Shown: positions 44,048-53,614, counted from the first letter of the stretch. The stretch is 64,000 nt of DNA from TA-21 sp035620895 (GCA_035620895.1 DASPFY010000010.1:7165-71164), one strand, 5' to 3'. Notes: a model not told the origin generated them from the letters alone. A program made the numbers and translations.

Positions 44048-44743
44048 TTGTCAGGATTGGGACTTGGCTATTGGAAAGAGGTCATTGGAGTATTAAGGAG
44101 CATAATACCAGTTTACGATAAAGTTAACAACAGCATCTCCCTAGGTCAAGATAATAAATACCGTGAATTTGGACTCAGAGGTCAAATTAGTCCAGGTGAT
44201 TTAATTCTTGATGCGGGATCAGGTTTTGGTAATATGTCGTCGAAAGCATTGGAGATTCTAAATGATAATGCCAGGGTAATACTACATGATCCGATTCGTG
44301 AAATGTTAAATCATGCTCAAAATCAAAATAGTCAAAGACTTAATCTCTCATGTGGAGTGTTTGAATATATGCCTTTTAAGGAGTCGTCAGTAGATGCTGT
44401 TTTGTGTGGGTATTCTCTACGTGATTCCTTTTCATTAGTTGAAGCTATCTCTGAAGTACACAGGGTTCTCAAAAATGAGGGCAGATTCATAATTGTAGAT
44501 ATAGGCAAACCTGATAACGTACTGCTTAGAAGCTTCGTCACATTTTACCTAAAATATATTTTGAAGATAATAGCTTACACCGTTTCTGGTAAAAGAGGTT
44601 TAAGGTTTAAGACTTTGTATGGAACTTTTATCCGATGGCCAAAGAATGCTACTTTAAATGATCTTTTACTCAATAAATTTTCCAAAGTCAATTTTACGAA
44701 AAAAATGTTTGGTGGGGCAATAATTGTTGTGGCATACAAGTAA
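44048..44743 (+). CDS. UbiE/MenG-like SAM methyltransferase
   Basis: The 231-residue protein has motif I LILDAGSGFGN (about 54-64), the acidic HDPIREMLNHA and motif II-like VDAVLCGYSLRDSF and LKNEGRFIIVDIG, with the C-terminal membrane-facing segment typical of UbiE/MenG quinone methyltransferases. In thaumarchaea a quinone is used in the respiratory chain, so C-methylation of a quinone ring is a reasonable guess. TTG start; the upstream region is AT-rich. Confidence 0.78.
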   Translation: MSGLGLGYWKEVIGVLRSIIPVYDKVNNSISLGQDNKYREFGLRGQISPGDLILDAGSGFGNMSSKALEILNDNARVILHDPIREMLNHAQNQNSQRLNLSCGVFEYMPFKESSVDAVLCGYSLRDSFSLVEAISEVHRVLKNEGRFIIVDIGKPDNVLLRSFVTFYLKYILKIIAYTVSGKRGLRFKTLYGTFIRWPKNATLNDLLLNKFSKVNFTKKMFGGAIIVVAYK

Positions 44744-44865
44744 TTTACATTAGTATTGCAAAATTGAGTATTAGATTAATTGAGAAAAAGTAAATGTTAG
44801 CTATTCAAAAACCTGATAATTCTCTACCCTGCTATTTATAGAGAGATTTCATTTTTAAAATAGTA

Positions 44866-45174
44866 TTGAATTATAGAAGCACTGCGGATATTATTGCAAT
44901 GATATTGTTCACTGCCGTCAATGGTGAAAGGAAATCATCCATAATGTCCAGGGCACACTTGAATTATAGGCAAATCAAGAAATACATTAAAATTTTAGTA
45001 CTTAATGGACTGGTTGTCGAGAGGAGTAATTTATCTGAAGGCTCTACCTCTTACCATACAACGGACAAGGGAAAAAACTACCTTGAAATGTATGAGGAAT
45101 CAAAAGCATACAATTTGACATCAAATACGTATGTATTTGGAAAGCATATTAATCATAGTTCTTTCCCCGTTTGA
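44866..45174 (+). CDS. Winged-helix DNA-binding protein
   Basis: The 102-residue protein has a winged helix: ADIIAMILFTAVNGERKSSIMSRAHLNYRQIKKYIKILVLNGLVVERS followed by the wing Ser-Glu-Gly-Ser-Thr and TTDKGKNYLEMYEE. It is a small transcription regulator of a class expanded in ammonia-oxidising archaea. TTG start; TATA-like CTATTTATAG (44831-44840) about 30 bases upstream fits a leaderless mRNA. Another regulator follows at 45466. Confidence 0.8.
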   Translation: MNYRSTADIIAMILFTAVNGERKSSIMSRAHLNYRQIKKYIKILVLNGLVVERSNLSEGSTSYHTTDKGKNYLEMYEESKAYNLTSNTYVFGKHINHSSFPV

Positions 45175-45465
45175 AATTAAGTGTATTCAACTAATTTTGC
45201 TGGATAATTTGATTAATTCAATACTTTTTGGAAGGTTCCTTTTATTACCATTTACAGTAACAACTTTCTTGCTGAAGTTATTGAGAAGAAGTGGATTAGT
45301 TACTGTATTTTACATATGCTATAGAAAATATTTTAGTATTAATGACTAATTCAACATCTACTTTTTTCTTATGATTATTCTGAAAAAATTACTGGAATAT
45401 GGAAAAATCCATTTACTATAAGAGTTATTGACGAGGTTTTTATTTTATATATTTTCTTATCTTTT
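45175..45465. other. Intergenic region between two regulators
   Basis: An open frame inside (45131-45349) is hydrophobic but has no good start or domain, and I reject it as a gene. A TATA-like TTTTATATATTTT at 45440-45452 precedes the GTG at 45466. No RNA gene is seen. Confidence 0.4.
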
Positions 45466-45813
45466 GTGGAATCATTCAGTAAGCTCGATGTAATAGCTAT
45501 TATTCTAAAGACTGCGCACAAAAAGTGTGACTACGAGGAGATATATTCAAGATTGCAAGCCCATCTTACAACATCACAGATGATGAAATTCATTTTAGAA
45601 TTAAAGAAATACAATCTTTTGAAATCCAAGGGGAATGAAAGTAGCTATGTCATTACTCCAGAAGGAAGGCAATATTTACAAATTCATGAAGAATTGACCA
45701 GTCAGGTACTACCAGAAGTTAAGAGGAATTCACGCATTTTTAATTGTTGTAACTTTTTTTCCAAGTTGACGCATTTTTTCAAAAAGAAAAATAGCATTTT
45801 GAAAAATATCTGA
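45466..45813 (+). CDS. Winged-helix DNA-binding protein (second copy)
   Basis: The 115-residue protein has the same winged-helix layout as its upstream neighbour: LDVIAIILKTAHKKCDYEEIYSRLQAHLTTSQMMKFILELKKYNLLKSK then YVITPEGRQYLQIHEEL. The C-terminal tail is Cys/Phe/Lys-rich (FNCCNFFSKLTHFFKKKN) and may bind a metal or membrane. The two genes are likely diverged duplicates. GTG start. Confidence 0.8.
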   Translation: MESFSKLDVIAIILKTAHKKCDYEEIYSRLQAHLTTSQMMKFILELKKYNLLKSKGNESSYVITPEGRQYLQIHEELTSQVLPEVKRNSRIFNCCNFFSKLTHFFKKKNSILKNI

Positions 45814-45887
45814 CATCTTCCAAACCCACTTAAAATTTGGTTTTGAGTAAAGTTAATTAAAAACAAAGAAAACCTTTTTTCATAAAT

Positions 45888-48008
45888 ATGGTTGACAGAC
45901 AAAAGATCCAGAATATTGTTGAATCTTCGAAGGGCAATCCAAAAGTCATAACAGAAGAATCCTCAAAAGAAATTCTTGGTGAATACGGAATCAGGGTTCC
46001 AAAATATGCACTTGTGACAAATAGTGATGAAGCAGCAGAAAAATCAAAAGAAATTGGTTTTCCATTGGTTGCAAAAATAGTTTCTCCAGATATTTTGCAC
46101 AAGACAGACGTCGGTGGTGTTAAAGTAGGATTAGGCTCTGAGGATGAGGTTAAGAAAGCATTTGATGACATGTTTTATAGACTTAAGGAAAAATTTGATG
46201 TGAAGGGAGTGCTATTGGAAAAGATGGTTCCAGGAGGGGTTGAATTAATTATTGGGCTCCAAAACGATTTTCAGTTCGGGCCATCCATAATGGTAGGTCT
46301 AGGTGGCATTTACACAGAATTATTCAAGGATGTTTCATTCAGAGTTCTTCCAGTCACAAAGGGTGATGCATTAAAAATGTTGGAGTCTCTAAGAGGAAAA
46401 AATATTCTGAAAGGATTTAGAGGTTCAAAGGCGATTGATTTGGACATGTTAAGTGAAGCAATTGTAAATATTGGGACTCTAGGAGTGGACATGGCTGGAA
46501 AATATGAGAGCATTGATTTTAATCCGGTCGTGGTTTATCCTGATAGTTATTACGTGGTAGATGCAAAGATCATTCTTAAGGAAAAATCTTCAGAGAATGC
46601 AATTTCAATAGCTAATCCCGATTCAAGTTACATGGATCTATTCTTTAATGCCAAATCTGTAGCATTAATCGGTGCATCGCCAGAGCCAGGCAAGATAGGA
46701 AATTCTGTCATGGAAAGCCTCGTAAAACATGATTACAAGGGCAAAGTTTATCCCGTAAACGCAAAAGGTTATTCCGAAATAATGGGTGTAAAAGCTTACA
46801 AAAACCTATTGGATATAAAAGATCCCGTAGATGTTGTTATTGTAACTGTCGATCTTAAATTTGTACCAGATCTTCTTACTGAATGTGGAAAAAAGAATAT
46901 CCATAACATGGTAATAATATCCGGCGGTGGTAAAGAACTTGGAGGAGAACGTGCAGCTATTGAGAAACGTATCCAAGATCTATCCCATGAATTGAACGTT
47001 AGAATAATTGGTCCAAACTGCATTGGTATATTTAATGGAGAAAACAGACTTGATTGCGCATTTCAAGGTCACCTGAGAATGTTAAGACCAAAGCAGGGGA
47101 ATGTAGCCTTCCTATCCCAGAGTGGGACGATTGGAATTGCGTTCATGGAGACTTCTGATGCATTCGGTCTGAGCAAGATGATTTCTTATGGTAACAGGTC
47201 CGATGTTGATGAAGCTGATATGATACACTATTTGGCACAGGATCCTAATACAAACGTAATCGGCTTGTATGTAGAAGGGCTTGGAGACGGTCGCAAGTTT
47301 ATGAATTCCGCAAAGAACGTTATAAAAGAGCATCAAAAACCAATTGTAGTTTTCAAAAATGGTCGATCTACCAAAGGAGCAAAGCAAGCAGCCTCTCATA
47401 CTGGTTCGCTGGGTGGATCCTTTGCTGTAATAAGTGGAGCCTTTGAACAAACTGGAATTATTTCTGTGGATTCTTATGAAGAATTAACTTCTGCTCTTAA
47501 GGCATTAACATGGCAACCCGTTCCAAAAGGAAACAAAATTGCTATGGTAACAAATGGAGCAGGACCTATCATTGCTGCAATAGATAATTTTGAAAGGCTA
47601 GATTTGGAACTAGCGCAATTAAGTGATCAAACTATGAAATCATTCAAAGAACATTATCCAGCGACTTATGTAATTGGCAATCCATGTGATGTTACAGGTT
47701 CTGCAAGTGCTGATGATTATCGATTTGCTATTCAGTCGTTCTTAGATGATCCTAACGTAGATATCATCATGCCCTGGTTTGTGTTCCAAGATGATCCACT
47801 GGAAGAAAAAATAGTTGATATTCTAGCAGATTTTCAGAAACAAAAGAAAAAACCGATGCTGATAGGCGCTATGGGAGGTCCATTTACCGAAAAGATCTCT
47901 AAAAAAATTGAGGAGTTCAATATACCTGTCTACCAATCTGTAATCACATGGATAACAGCGGCCGGAAGTCTGGCAAAGTGGCATAGGGTTAAGGAAAGCT
48001 TAAAATAA
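45888..48008 (+). CDS. ADP-forming acyl-CoA synthetase (ATP-grasp + CoA-ligase, single chain)
   Basis: The 706-residue protein begins with an ATP-grasp domain (1-230; GFPLVAKIVSPDILHKTDVGGV, VPGGVELIIGLQNDFQFGP), then a CoA-binding domain (about 250-370; KSVALIGASPEPGKIGNSV) and the ligase domain with the phospho-His in SHTGSLGG near 503 and VTNGAGPIIAA. This is the order of the thaumarchaeal ADP-forming 3-hydroxypropionyl/4-hydroxybutyryl-CoA synthetases, which use one ATP bond less than AMP-forming enzymes. Which hydroxyacid it activates cannot be read from sequence. Confidence 0.88.
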   Translation: MVDRQKIQNIVESSKGNPKVITEESSKEILGEYGIRVPKYALVTNSDEAAEKSKEIGFPLVAKIVSPDILHKTDVGGVKVGLGSEDEVKKAFDDMFYRLKEKFDVKGVLLEKMVPGGVELIIGLQNDFQFGPSIMVGLGGIYTELFKDVSFRVLPVTKGDALKMLESLRGKNILKGFRGSKAIDLDMLSEAIVNIGTLGVDMAGKYESIDFNPVVVYPDSYYVVDAKIILKEKSSENAISIANPDSSYMDLFFNAKSVALIGASPEPGKIGNSVMESLVKHDYKGKVYPVNAKGYSEIMGVKAYKNLLDIKDPVDVVIVTVDLKFVPDLLTECGKKNIHNMVIISGGGKELGGERAAIEKRIQDLSHELNVRIIGPNCIGIFNGENRLDCAFQGHLRMLRPKQGNVAFLSQSGTIGIAFMETSDAFGLSKMISYGNRSDVDEADMIHYLAQDPNTNVIGLYVEGLGDGRKFMNSAKNVIKEHQKPIVVFKNGRSTKGAKQAASHTGSLGGSFAVISGAFEQTGIISVDSYEELTSALKALTWQPVPKGNKIAMVTNGAGPIIAAIDNFERLDLELAQLSDQTMKSFKEHYPATYVIGNPCDVTGSASADDYRFAIQSFLDDPNVDIIMPWFVFQDDPLEEKIVDILADFQKQKKKPMLIGAMGGPFTEKISKKIEEFNIPVYQSVITWITAAGSLAKWHRVKESLK

Positions 48009-48096
48009 TTTTTGTTTCAAGTACCCATTTTTGTTTTTGCGCAGCTTCATCATTTTTCAAAAGGTTATTATAGTTTATTAGGGCATTGTATTGATA

Positions 48097-48447
48097 ATGG
48101 AAAGTACACACCAAACGCAACTGATTACGATTAGTCCAAAGGCGGCAGAGAAAGTAATGGAATTTATGAAACAAGAGAATAAGGACAGTTTGTACCTGAG
48201 AGTCTATGTTTCCGGTGGAGGTTGTTCAGGTCTCTCATATGGTATGGGTTTTGAAGAAAAGCCAGATGAAGATGACAATGTTATTGATCAAAACGGCATC
48301 AAGATGATCGTCGATAGTTACAGTCAAAAATACCTTAAAGGAACGAATATTGATTACATTGAGAGTCTTATGGGATCTGGTTTTAAGATAAATAATCCTA
48401 ATGTAACCAAATCATGTTCATGTGGACATTCCTTTTCGACCGAATAG
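48097..48447 (+). CDS. A-type Fe-S carrier (IscA/HesB family)
   Basis: The ATG at 48097 gives a 116-residue protein with the three A-type Cys: GGGCSG (C43) and SCSCGHSF (C107, C109), within LRVYVSGGGCSGLSYGMGFE. It carries or transfers Fe-S or Fe. A TTG two codons earlier is also possible. It stands alone after the acyl-CoA synthetase; the suf genes lie 2.4 kb downstream. Confidence 0.92.
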   Translation: MESTHQTQLITISPKAAEKVMEFMKQENKDSLYLRVYVSGGGCSGLSYGMGFEEKPDEDDNVIDQNGIKMIVDSYSQKYLKGTNIDYIESLMGSGFKINNPNVTKSCSCGHSFSTE

Positions 48448-48506
48448 AAAAATTTTTTTAACTACGTCTTTCTGAAAATTTTCTTTATCTTTGTTATTTG
48501 TCGGAG

Positions 48507-49793
48507 TTAGGGCCATAATCCCCTTAACTTTATGGCATCCACAACTCTATTTATTGCAACTATCATACTTGCCTTTCTCATGTCTGTATTGTGTTTTGAA
48601 TGGGTATCATAAACCCCCAAAAATGCCTTTGTGATGTTTGTATCTAGCCGATCATTGACTTCCGCTTCTGTCCAATAGTCTCTACGCAAATTTTGTAACC
48701 ATTCAAAATACGAGACCGTAACTCCACCTCCATTGGCCAAGATATCGGGTATCACCATGATTTTATTATTAAATAAAATCTTGTCAGCTTCTGGAGTAGT
48801 TGGTCCATTTGCAGCTTCTGCTACGATTTTGGTCCTTATCTTTCCAGCGTTATCTTTAGTTATTTGATTTTCCAAAGCAGCAGGAATCAAAACTGTACAT
48901 TCCGTTTCAAGAAGTTCTTTGTTGGAAATCGTTTGGCTGCCTTGAAAATTTGATACAGATCCGGTTTTTTCTTTGTGTTTCCTGAGTGAAGCAGTATCGA
49001 TGCCATTTTTATTAATTATACATCCCCTTGAATCACTTGCGGCTATTATTTTTGCTCCTTGTTCTTCAACGAGCTGAGCAGAAAATTGCCCAGCATTTCC
49101 GAATCCCTGAACAACAACGCTTGCATTTTTCATGTCGATATTTAGTTTTTTGGCAGCTTCCCTTACTGCAATGGCAAGACCTCTACCCGTTGCTTCGTTA
49201 CGTCCAAGGGATCCTCCAATTTGTATAGGTTTGCCCGTAATCACTTCAGGTTGTACGTAATTTCCTTTGATTACCGAGAACGTGTCCATAATCCAAGCCA
49301 TCTCTTTTCCACCTGTGTATACATCAGGTGCAGGAATATCCTTGTACGGTCCAATAATATCTGAAATTCCATATGCATACCTTCTAGTCATTCTTTCTAA
49401 TTCTCCTTCTGACATACTTTTTGGATCGCATATTATACCACCTTTCCCCCCACCATATGGGATATTTGCAATGGCGCACTTCCATGTCATCCACATAGAA
49501 AGAGCTTTAACTTCATCTATTGTTACCTGTGGATGATAACGTATTCCGCCTTTGAATGGTCCTAAAGCGTCGTTATGCTGAGAACGAAAACCAGTGAAAA
49601 CTTTAATGGTTCCATCATCCATTTTAACAGGGATAGATATCGTCAACACCCTTTTTGGTTGAGCCAAAAACTGATGCAGACCTTTGTCAAGACCAATCAT
49701 TGATGAAACTTCATCAAGTTGAGTGAGCGCCACTTTAAATGGATTGATTCCACTATTTGCAGAATTTGACATTACGTGAGTTGAAAAAACCAC
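48507..49793 (-). CDS. gdhA: Glutamate dehydrogenase
   Basis: The 428-residue enzyme has GPFKGGIRYHPQVT, IPYGGGKGGI (substrate Lys), catalytic APDVYTGGKEMAWIMD, and the Rossmann NAD(P) segment VVVQGFGNAGQFSAQL. It converts 2-oxoglutarate and ammonia to glutamate, or the reverse, and is an important ammonia assimilation route here. Length is normal. It is convergent with the IscA gene. Confidence 0.95.
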   Translation of the reverse strand: MVFSTHVMSNSANSGINPFKVALTQLDEVSSMIGLDKGLHQFLAQPKRVLTISIPVKMDDGTIKVFTGFRSQHNDALGPFKGGIRYHPQVTIDEVKALSMWMTWKCAIANIPYGGGKGGIICDPKSMSEGELERMTRRYAYGISDIIGPYKDIPAPDVYTGGKEMAWIMDTFSVIKGNYVQPEVITGKPIQIGGSLGRNEATGRGLAIAVREAAKKLNIDMKNASVVVQGFGNAGQFSAQLVEEQGAKIIAASDSRGCIINKNGIDTASLRKHKEKTGSVSNFQGSQTISNKELLETECTVLIPAALENQITKDNAGKIRTKIVAEAANGPTTPEADKILFNNKIMVIPDILANGGGVTVSYFEWLQNLRRDYWTEAEVNDRLDTNITKAFLGVYDTHSKHNTDMRKASMIVAINRVVDAIKLRGLWP

Positions 49794-49849
49794 ATATTTA
49801 AATTTTGAAATGAAACATCTAAAAAAACAATTTTACAGCAATGTTAAGG

Positions 49850-50176
49850 TCATCTGTTAATTTTTTCGAAAATGAGGAGCCTTAATTCTTCATCATTTTT
49901 ATTGACATGATCTATCCCTAACGACTCTGCTATCATTTCGAGTTTATGACGTTCACTTTCCACAGCACTAGCCATCCGTGGTCCAATGTAATTGGAATCA
50001 TCATCGATTTTTTGCTTAAGCGACATAGTACGAACCTTTTCAAATTCCCCCATAGCTTTCCCTATGGTTCTAGAGAATTCAGGTAATTTCTTTGAACCAA
50101 AAAGGAGAATAACCACAAGTAGTCCTATAATTATCCATTCTGAACCACCGATGTTCATCAGGTAATTTTCAAACAT
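49850..50176 (-). CDS. tatA: Sec-independent translocase TatA/TatE
   Basis: The 108-residue protein has the single helix IGGSEWIIIGLLVVILLFGSKKLPE (8-32; Gly-Ser-Glu before the helix, FGxxKLPE after it) and an amphipathic RTIGKAMGEFEKV helix, all diagnostic of TatA. It forms the pore for twin-arginine-exported folded proteins such as copper enzymes. The conserved part begins at MNIGG (residue 7), so the start may be 6 codons later. No tatC is near. Confidence 0.93.
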   Translation of the reverse strand: MFENYLMNIGGSEWIIIGLLVVILLFGSKKLPEFSRTIGKAMGEFEKVRTMSLKQKIDDDSNYIGPRMASAVESERHKLEMIAESLGIDHVNKNDEELRLLIFEKINR

Positions 50177-50379
50177 GTGAATATTTTAATTCAAATGAAA
50201 TGAAAAATAAGTCTTTGCTAAGAGTCATTTGGTGACTTTAGTGTTTTGATACAGTTTGACCTGGCGATCCTTTTAGAGAATCATGAATTCATATTGTTTG
50301 CCTATTAAGAGTACCTGAAAAAACCTTGCGATATCAAGACAATATTCATTAACGTTGGATTGGTAATTCTATTTGGTAG

Positions 50380-50814
50380 ATGATACATAAAAGGGATGAA
50401 ATTGTCCTAAAAATTCGAGAGTTTATTGAATCATTAAATCACGAATCTAAAGCAGGAGCAGTTGTCGCAGTAGAGGGTAAGAAGGATGAAATTGCCTTGA
50501 GAGATTTAGGATTTCAGGGTGAAATCTTGGTATATAATAATTTTAAGGGAATTACTAATTTTGTAGACTATGTATCAAGAAATGGTAGAAAGGTCATACT
50601 ATTGCTTGATAGAGATAAGAAGGGGAGAGCCTTAACCTCAAAAATCTTTAAAAAACTAAGCCTGTTGTGTCCTCATGACAGTTTGTATTATAAAAAGTGG
50701 TTCGTGAAGATGACTCATGGTAAGATTATGTGTGTCGAGAACCTATCTAACTATTGTTTACCGGTTGCAGAAAACTATTCCAAATTTGCTTTCGAGTCAA
50801 GGGCCGTAATCTAA
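50380..50814 (+). CDS. Toprim-domain protein
   Basis: The 144-residue protein is a stand-alone Toprim domain: GAVVAVEGKKDEIALRDLGF with the catalytic Glu, then KVILLLDRDKKGRALTSK with the DxD metal pair, as in RNase M5/DnaG/topoisomerases. It could cut or join nucleic acid, for example in rRNA or plasmid maintenance. ATG 50380 is preceded by GGTAG. sufS starts 30 bases downstream on the same strand. Exact function unknown. Confidence 0.75.
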   Translation: MIHKRDEIVLKIREFIESLNHESKAGAVVAVEGKKDEIALRDLGFQGEILVYNNFKGITNFVDYVSRNGRKVILLLDRDKKGRALTSKIFKKLSLLCPHDSLYYKKWFVKMTHGKIMCVENLSNYCLPVAENYSKFAFESRAVI

Positions 50815-50847
50815 GTTTATATCTCTTATTACTTATTTTAAAAATTG

Positions 50848-52086
50848 ATGCAAAGAAGCATTGTAGACAGCTATGCATTAAGAAATGATTTTCCAATTTT
50901 TAAGAAAAAAATCAATGGCAAGGAACTTGTTTATTTGGATAATGCTTCTACTACGCAAAAACCATATTCTGTGATTGATTCGATCACGGATTTTTATACA
51001 AATTATAATTCCAATATCCACAGAGCAGTCTATCAGCTAGCCGAAGAGGCAACAGAATTATATGAGCAAAGTCGGGAGAAAATTGCAAATTTTATTAGCG
51101 CGCGCCCTGAAGAAATCGTCTTTACGAGGAACACGACAGAATCAATAAATCTTATTGCACATTCTTGGGCCAGATCAAATCTCAAAAAAAATGATGGCAT
51201 TGTTATCACCGAGTTAGAACACCATAGCAATATAGTACCCTGGCAGATACTATGTCAAGAGATTGGAACACGATTAGAATATGTTGGAATTGATGAAAAC
51301 GGATTTTTAGATCTTGAACATATGATAGAATTGATTTGTTCAAAAAAAGTGAAACTGGTTTCCCTTAGTCATATGTCAAACGTACTGGGCACCATTGTGC
51401 CAATTGAAGGGATTATAAAGGTAGCTCACCAACATGGCATACCAGTTATCGTCGATGGTGCACAGTCAGTACCACATATGCCAGTAAATGTTAAAAATAT
51501 GGATTGTGATTTCTTGGTATTCTCCGCACACAAGATGTTAGGTCCCACTGGAGTGGGAGTCTTATACGCAAAAAAAGAATTTCTTGAGAAAATGAGACCA
51601 TTTATGGGCGGTGGCGATATGATTAAGGAGGTCTTTAAATTTCACACAAGTTACAACGAGGTCCCTTACAAATTTGAGGCAGGTACTCCAAATATTGCTG
51701 ACGTTGTAGGATTTGGTGCAGCTATTGATTATCTAGAAAAAATTGGAATGGAAAACATCAGGAAACATGAGATAAGTCTGACAGATTATGCGCTGGAATC
51801 AATTCTTTCACTAGAGTATGTTACAATATACGGCCCAAGTGATCCCAAATACAGGGGAGGAGTTATATCATTCAATATTGCAGATATCCACCCTCATGAC
51901 CTCGCAACAATAATGAATGATCACGGAATTGCGATAAGGTCCGGTCATCATTGTGCCCAAGTATTAATGCAAAGACTAGACGTTCCAGCAACATCCAGAG
52001 CAAGCTTTTACATTTATAATACTAAAGAAGAAATAGATAAGTTCGTTAATGCTATTAAAGAGGCAGGGAGAATCTTCAAAATATGA
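50848..52086 (+). CDS. sufS: Cysteine desulfurase, SufS type
   Basis: The protein has YLDNASTTQKPYSVIDSI, the PLP-Lys in FSAHKMLGPTGVG near 228 and the catalytic Cys in RSGHHCAQVLMQ near 369. It mobilises sulfur from cysteine to the scaffold for Fe-S clusters. ATG 50848 is chosen; a TTG 3 bases earlier is in frame. Its stop overlaps the sufU ATG (ATGA), so the two are co-translated. Confidence 0.95.
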   Translation: MQRSIVDSYALRNDFPIFKKKINGKELVYLDNASTTQKPYSVIDSITDFYTNYNSNIHRAVYQLAEEATELYEQSREKIANFISARPEEIVFTRNTTESINLIAHSWARSNLKKNDGIVITELEHHSNIVPWQILCQEIGTRLEYVGIDENGFLDLEHMIELICSKKVKLVSLSHMSNVLGTIVPIEGIIKVAHQHGIPVIVDGAQSVPHMPVNVKNMDCDFLVFSAHKMLGPTGVGVLYAKKEFLEKMRPFMGGGDMIKEVFKFHTSYNEVPYKFEAGTPNIADVVGFGAAIDYLEKIGMENIRKHEISLTDYALESILSLEYVTIYGPSDPKYRGGVISFNIADIHPHDLATIMNDHGIAIRSGHHCAQVLMQRLDVPATSRASFYIYNTKEEIDKFVNAIKEAGRIFKI

Positions 52087-52511
52087 GTGATGATATATAC
52101 AGAGAGATCATACTAGATCACTACAGGAATCCAAGAAATAAAGGGAAATTGGAGAACGCAGATGTTACAGTTCATGACAGTAACCCTCTTTGCGGTGATG
52201 AAATAGATATTCATTTGAAGGTAGATGGTGGGGTGATCAAAGACGTAAAATTTGAAGGTAAAGGGTGTGCAATTAGTCAGGCTAGTGCCTCTATGTTAAC
52301 AGAATTGGTCATTGGTAAGGATTTGAATGTAGTCAAGGATTTGAAAAAGGAAGACATCCTTGAAAATATTGTATTGACGAACTTGGGGCCTGCAAGAATC
52401 AAATGCGCACTCCTTTCATTGAAGGTACTAAAAGTAGGAATGGTGAAATATTATTCAGATAATGATCCAAAATCAGCAGAACAAATTAAAAATGAATCTT
52501 CACTCTATTGA
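52083..52511 (+). CDS. sufU: Fe-S assembly scaffold SufU/IscU
   Basis: The 142-residue protein has the three scaffold Cys: NPLCGDE (C37), GKGCAISQASASM (C62) and RIKCALLSL (about C108), with Asp at GDE as in SufU/IscU. It takes sulfur from SufS and assembles clusters. The pair overlaps by 4 bases. The absence of sufBCD next to it suggests these lie elsewhere. Confidence 0.95.
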   Translation: MSDDIYREIILDHYRNPRNKGKLENADVTVHDSNPLCGDEIDIHLKVDGGVIKDVKFEGKGCAISQASASMLTELVIGKDLNVVKDLKKEDILENIVLTNLGPARIKCALLSLKVLKVGMVKYYSDNDPKSAEQIKNESSLY

Positions 52512-52603
52512 CCAATGTTGTAACTAATGAGCAGTACTATTTTGATCTATTTTCAATAATGTCTGGGTCCAATTAGATCTCTAAGATTATTCGGTAATCA
52601 TGA

Positions 52604-53272
52604 TTGATACATATTCGATCATTTCAATTCTTAGCAATCTTAGTCGCATTCATGATACTTACGGTTTTAGTCCATTTCCGATATTTTTCGTCAATAGATG
52701 TTTTAGTCTACAATGCATTTGGCAGTTTTAGTCCTGACCAATATTTACTCTACTTTTTCGTGATCATTTCATCTTTTGGAGAGGTGATAAACCTAATTTT
52801 TCTGGCCATAGTTTTTACCATAATAAGAAGAACGAGAAAAATGGGAATGATATTGATGATAACAATCATGACAATAGCCATACTGGTTTCTTATATGAAA
52901 CCACTAATTGCTCAGCCAAAACCACCGGAATCGCAGAGGATACCCAACCTTCCCGAGGGTTTTCAACTTGAAAGTGATAGTTTATTGACGGGGGCCCGCA
53001 ATTTCTCCTACCCCTCAAATCACACAGCTATCATAACTGCATTTGCTTACATTGTCACAACTATCTTGCGACTAAAAAGAAAAAAATATGCTCATCTTCT
53101 ATGGATACTGCCACCAATGCTAATGGTGTCAAATTTATTTCTAGGATTAAATTATTTGACTGATTTAATTGGAGGTTTACTACTAGGCTTAATTATTTCA
53201 ATAACTATGAGCAACGTCTTAAAACTCGAGGTCCCGTTTATGATGAATAAGTTCAAAAATACTAGTCAGTAG
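52604..53272 (+). CDS. PAP2-fold membrane protein with altered catalytic residues
   Basis: The 222-residue protein has about five to six hydrophobic helices and the PAP2 layout: motif 1 region KPLIAQPKPP (the usual Arg is Lys), motif 2 YPSNHTA (the usual PSGH) and motif 3 SNLFLGLNYLTDLIGG, where the family SRxxxxxHxxxD becomes S-N...N...D. The motif 3 nucleophilic His and Arg are thus replaced, so the usual lipid-phosphatase chemistry is doubtful. It may bind lipid phosphates or act otherwise. TTG start at 52604. Confidence 0.75.
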   Translation: MIHIRSFQFLAILVAFMILTVLVHFRYFSSIDVLVYNAFGSFSPDQYLLYFFVIISSFGEVINLIFLAIVFTIIRRTRKMGMILMITIMTIAILVSYMKPLIAQPKPPESQRIPNLPEGFQLESDSLLTGARNFSYPSNHTAIITAFAYIVTTILRLKRKKYAHLLWILPPMLMVSNLFLGLNYLTDLIGGLLLGLIISITMSNVLKLEVPFMMNKFKNTSQ

Positions 53273-53290
53273 CCAAAATCCTTTCCTAAT

Positions 53291-53614
53291 CTACAATTTT
53301 TCTGCCATTTTTGGATTCAACAGCAACCAGCCATAATTATGGGCATCGTGGATATATCTTATATCTCTCAAATTGGCAATTAATTTGTTTTTTTTCAGCG
53401 AAAGCATTATCTCGGAATATATGGCAGCACCTAATCTTTTCACATCATTCTCGGATTTCAAATGACGTGGTAGTAATATTCTACAACTGAATTCTCCTGA
53501 TTCGGACCTTCTATAATGATCAATAAATTCATCAATCATCGGCCTAATTTCAGAGACTTGATTTATTTTGTAGGTCAGCTTTGCAGGAAAATTTACCAGT
53601 TGAGTTGAGTTCAT
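53291..53614 (-). CDS. Small protein, unknown function
   Basis: The 107-residue product looks globular, with no signal peptide or membrane helix: AKLTYKINQVSEIRPMIDEFIDHYRR, CRILLPRHLKSENDVKRLGAAIYSEIM and RDIRYIHDAHNYGWLLL. I do not recognise a family. It lies on the strand opposite its neighbours, between the PAP2-like gene and topoisomerase IB. Confidence 0.55.
   Translation of the reverse strand: MNSTQLVNFPAKLTYKINQVSEIRPMIDEFIDHYRRSESGEFSCRILLPRHLKSENDVKRLGAAIYSEIMLSLKKNKLIANLRDIRYIHDAHNYGWLLLNPKMAEKL

Noticed and set aside
45131..45349. Hydrophobic 72-residue frame between the two winged-helix genes
   Set aside because: It overlaps the end of the first regulator, has no good start signal and no domain.
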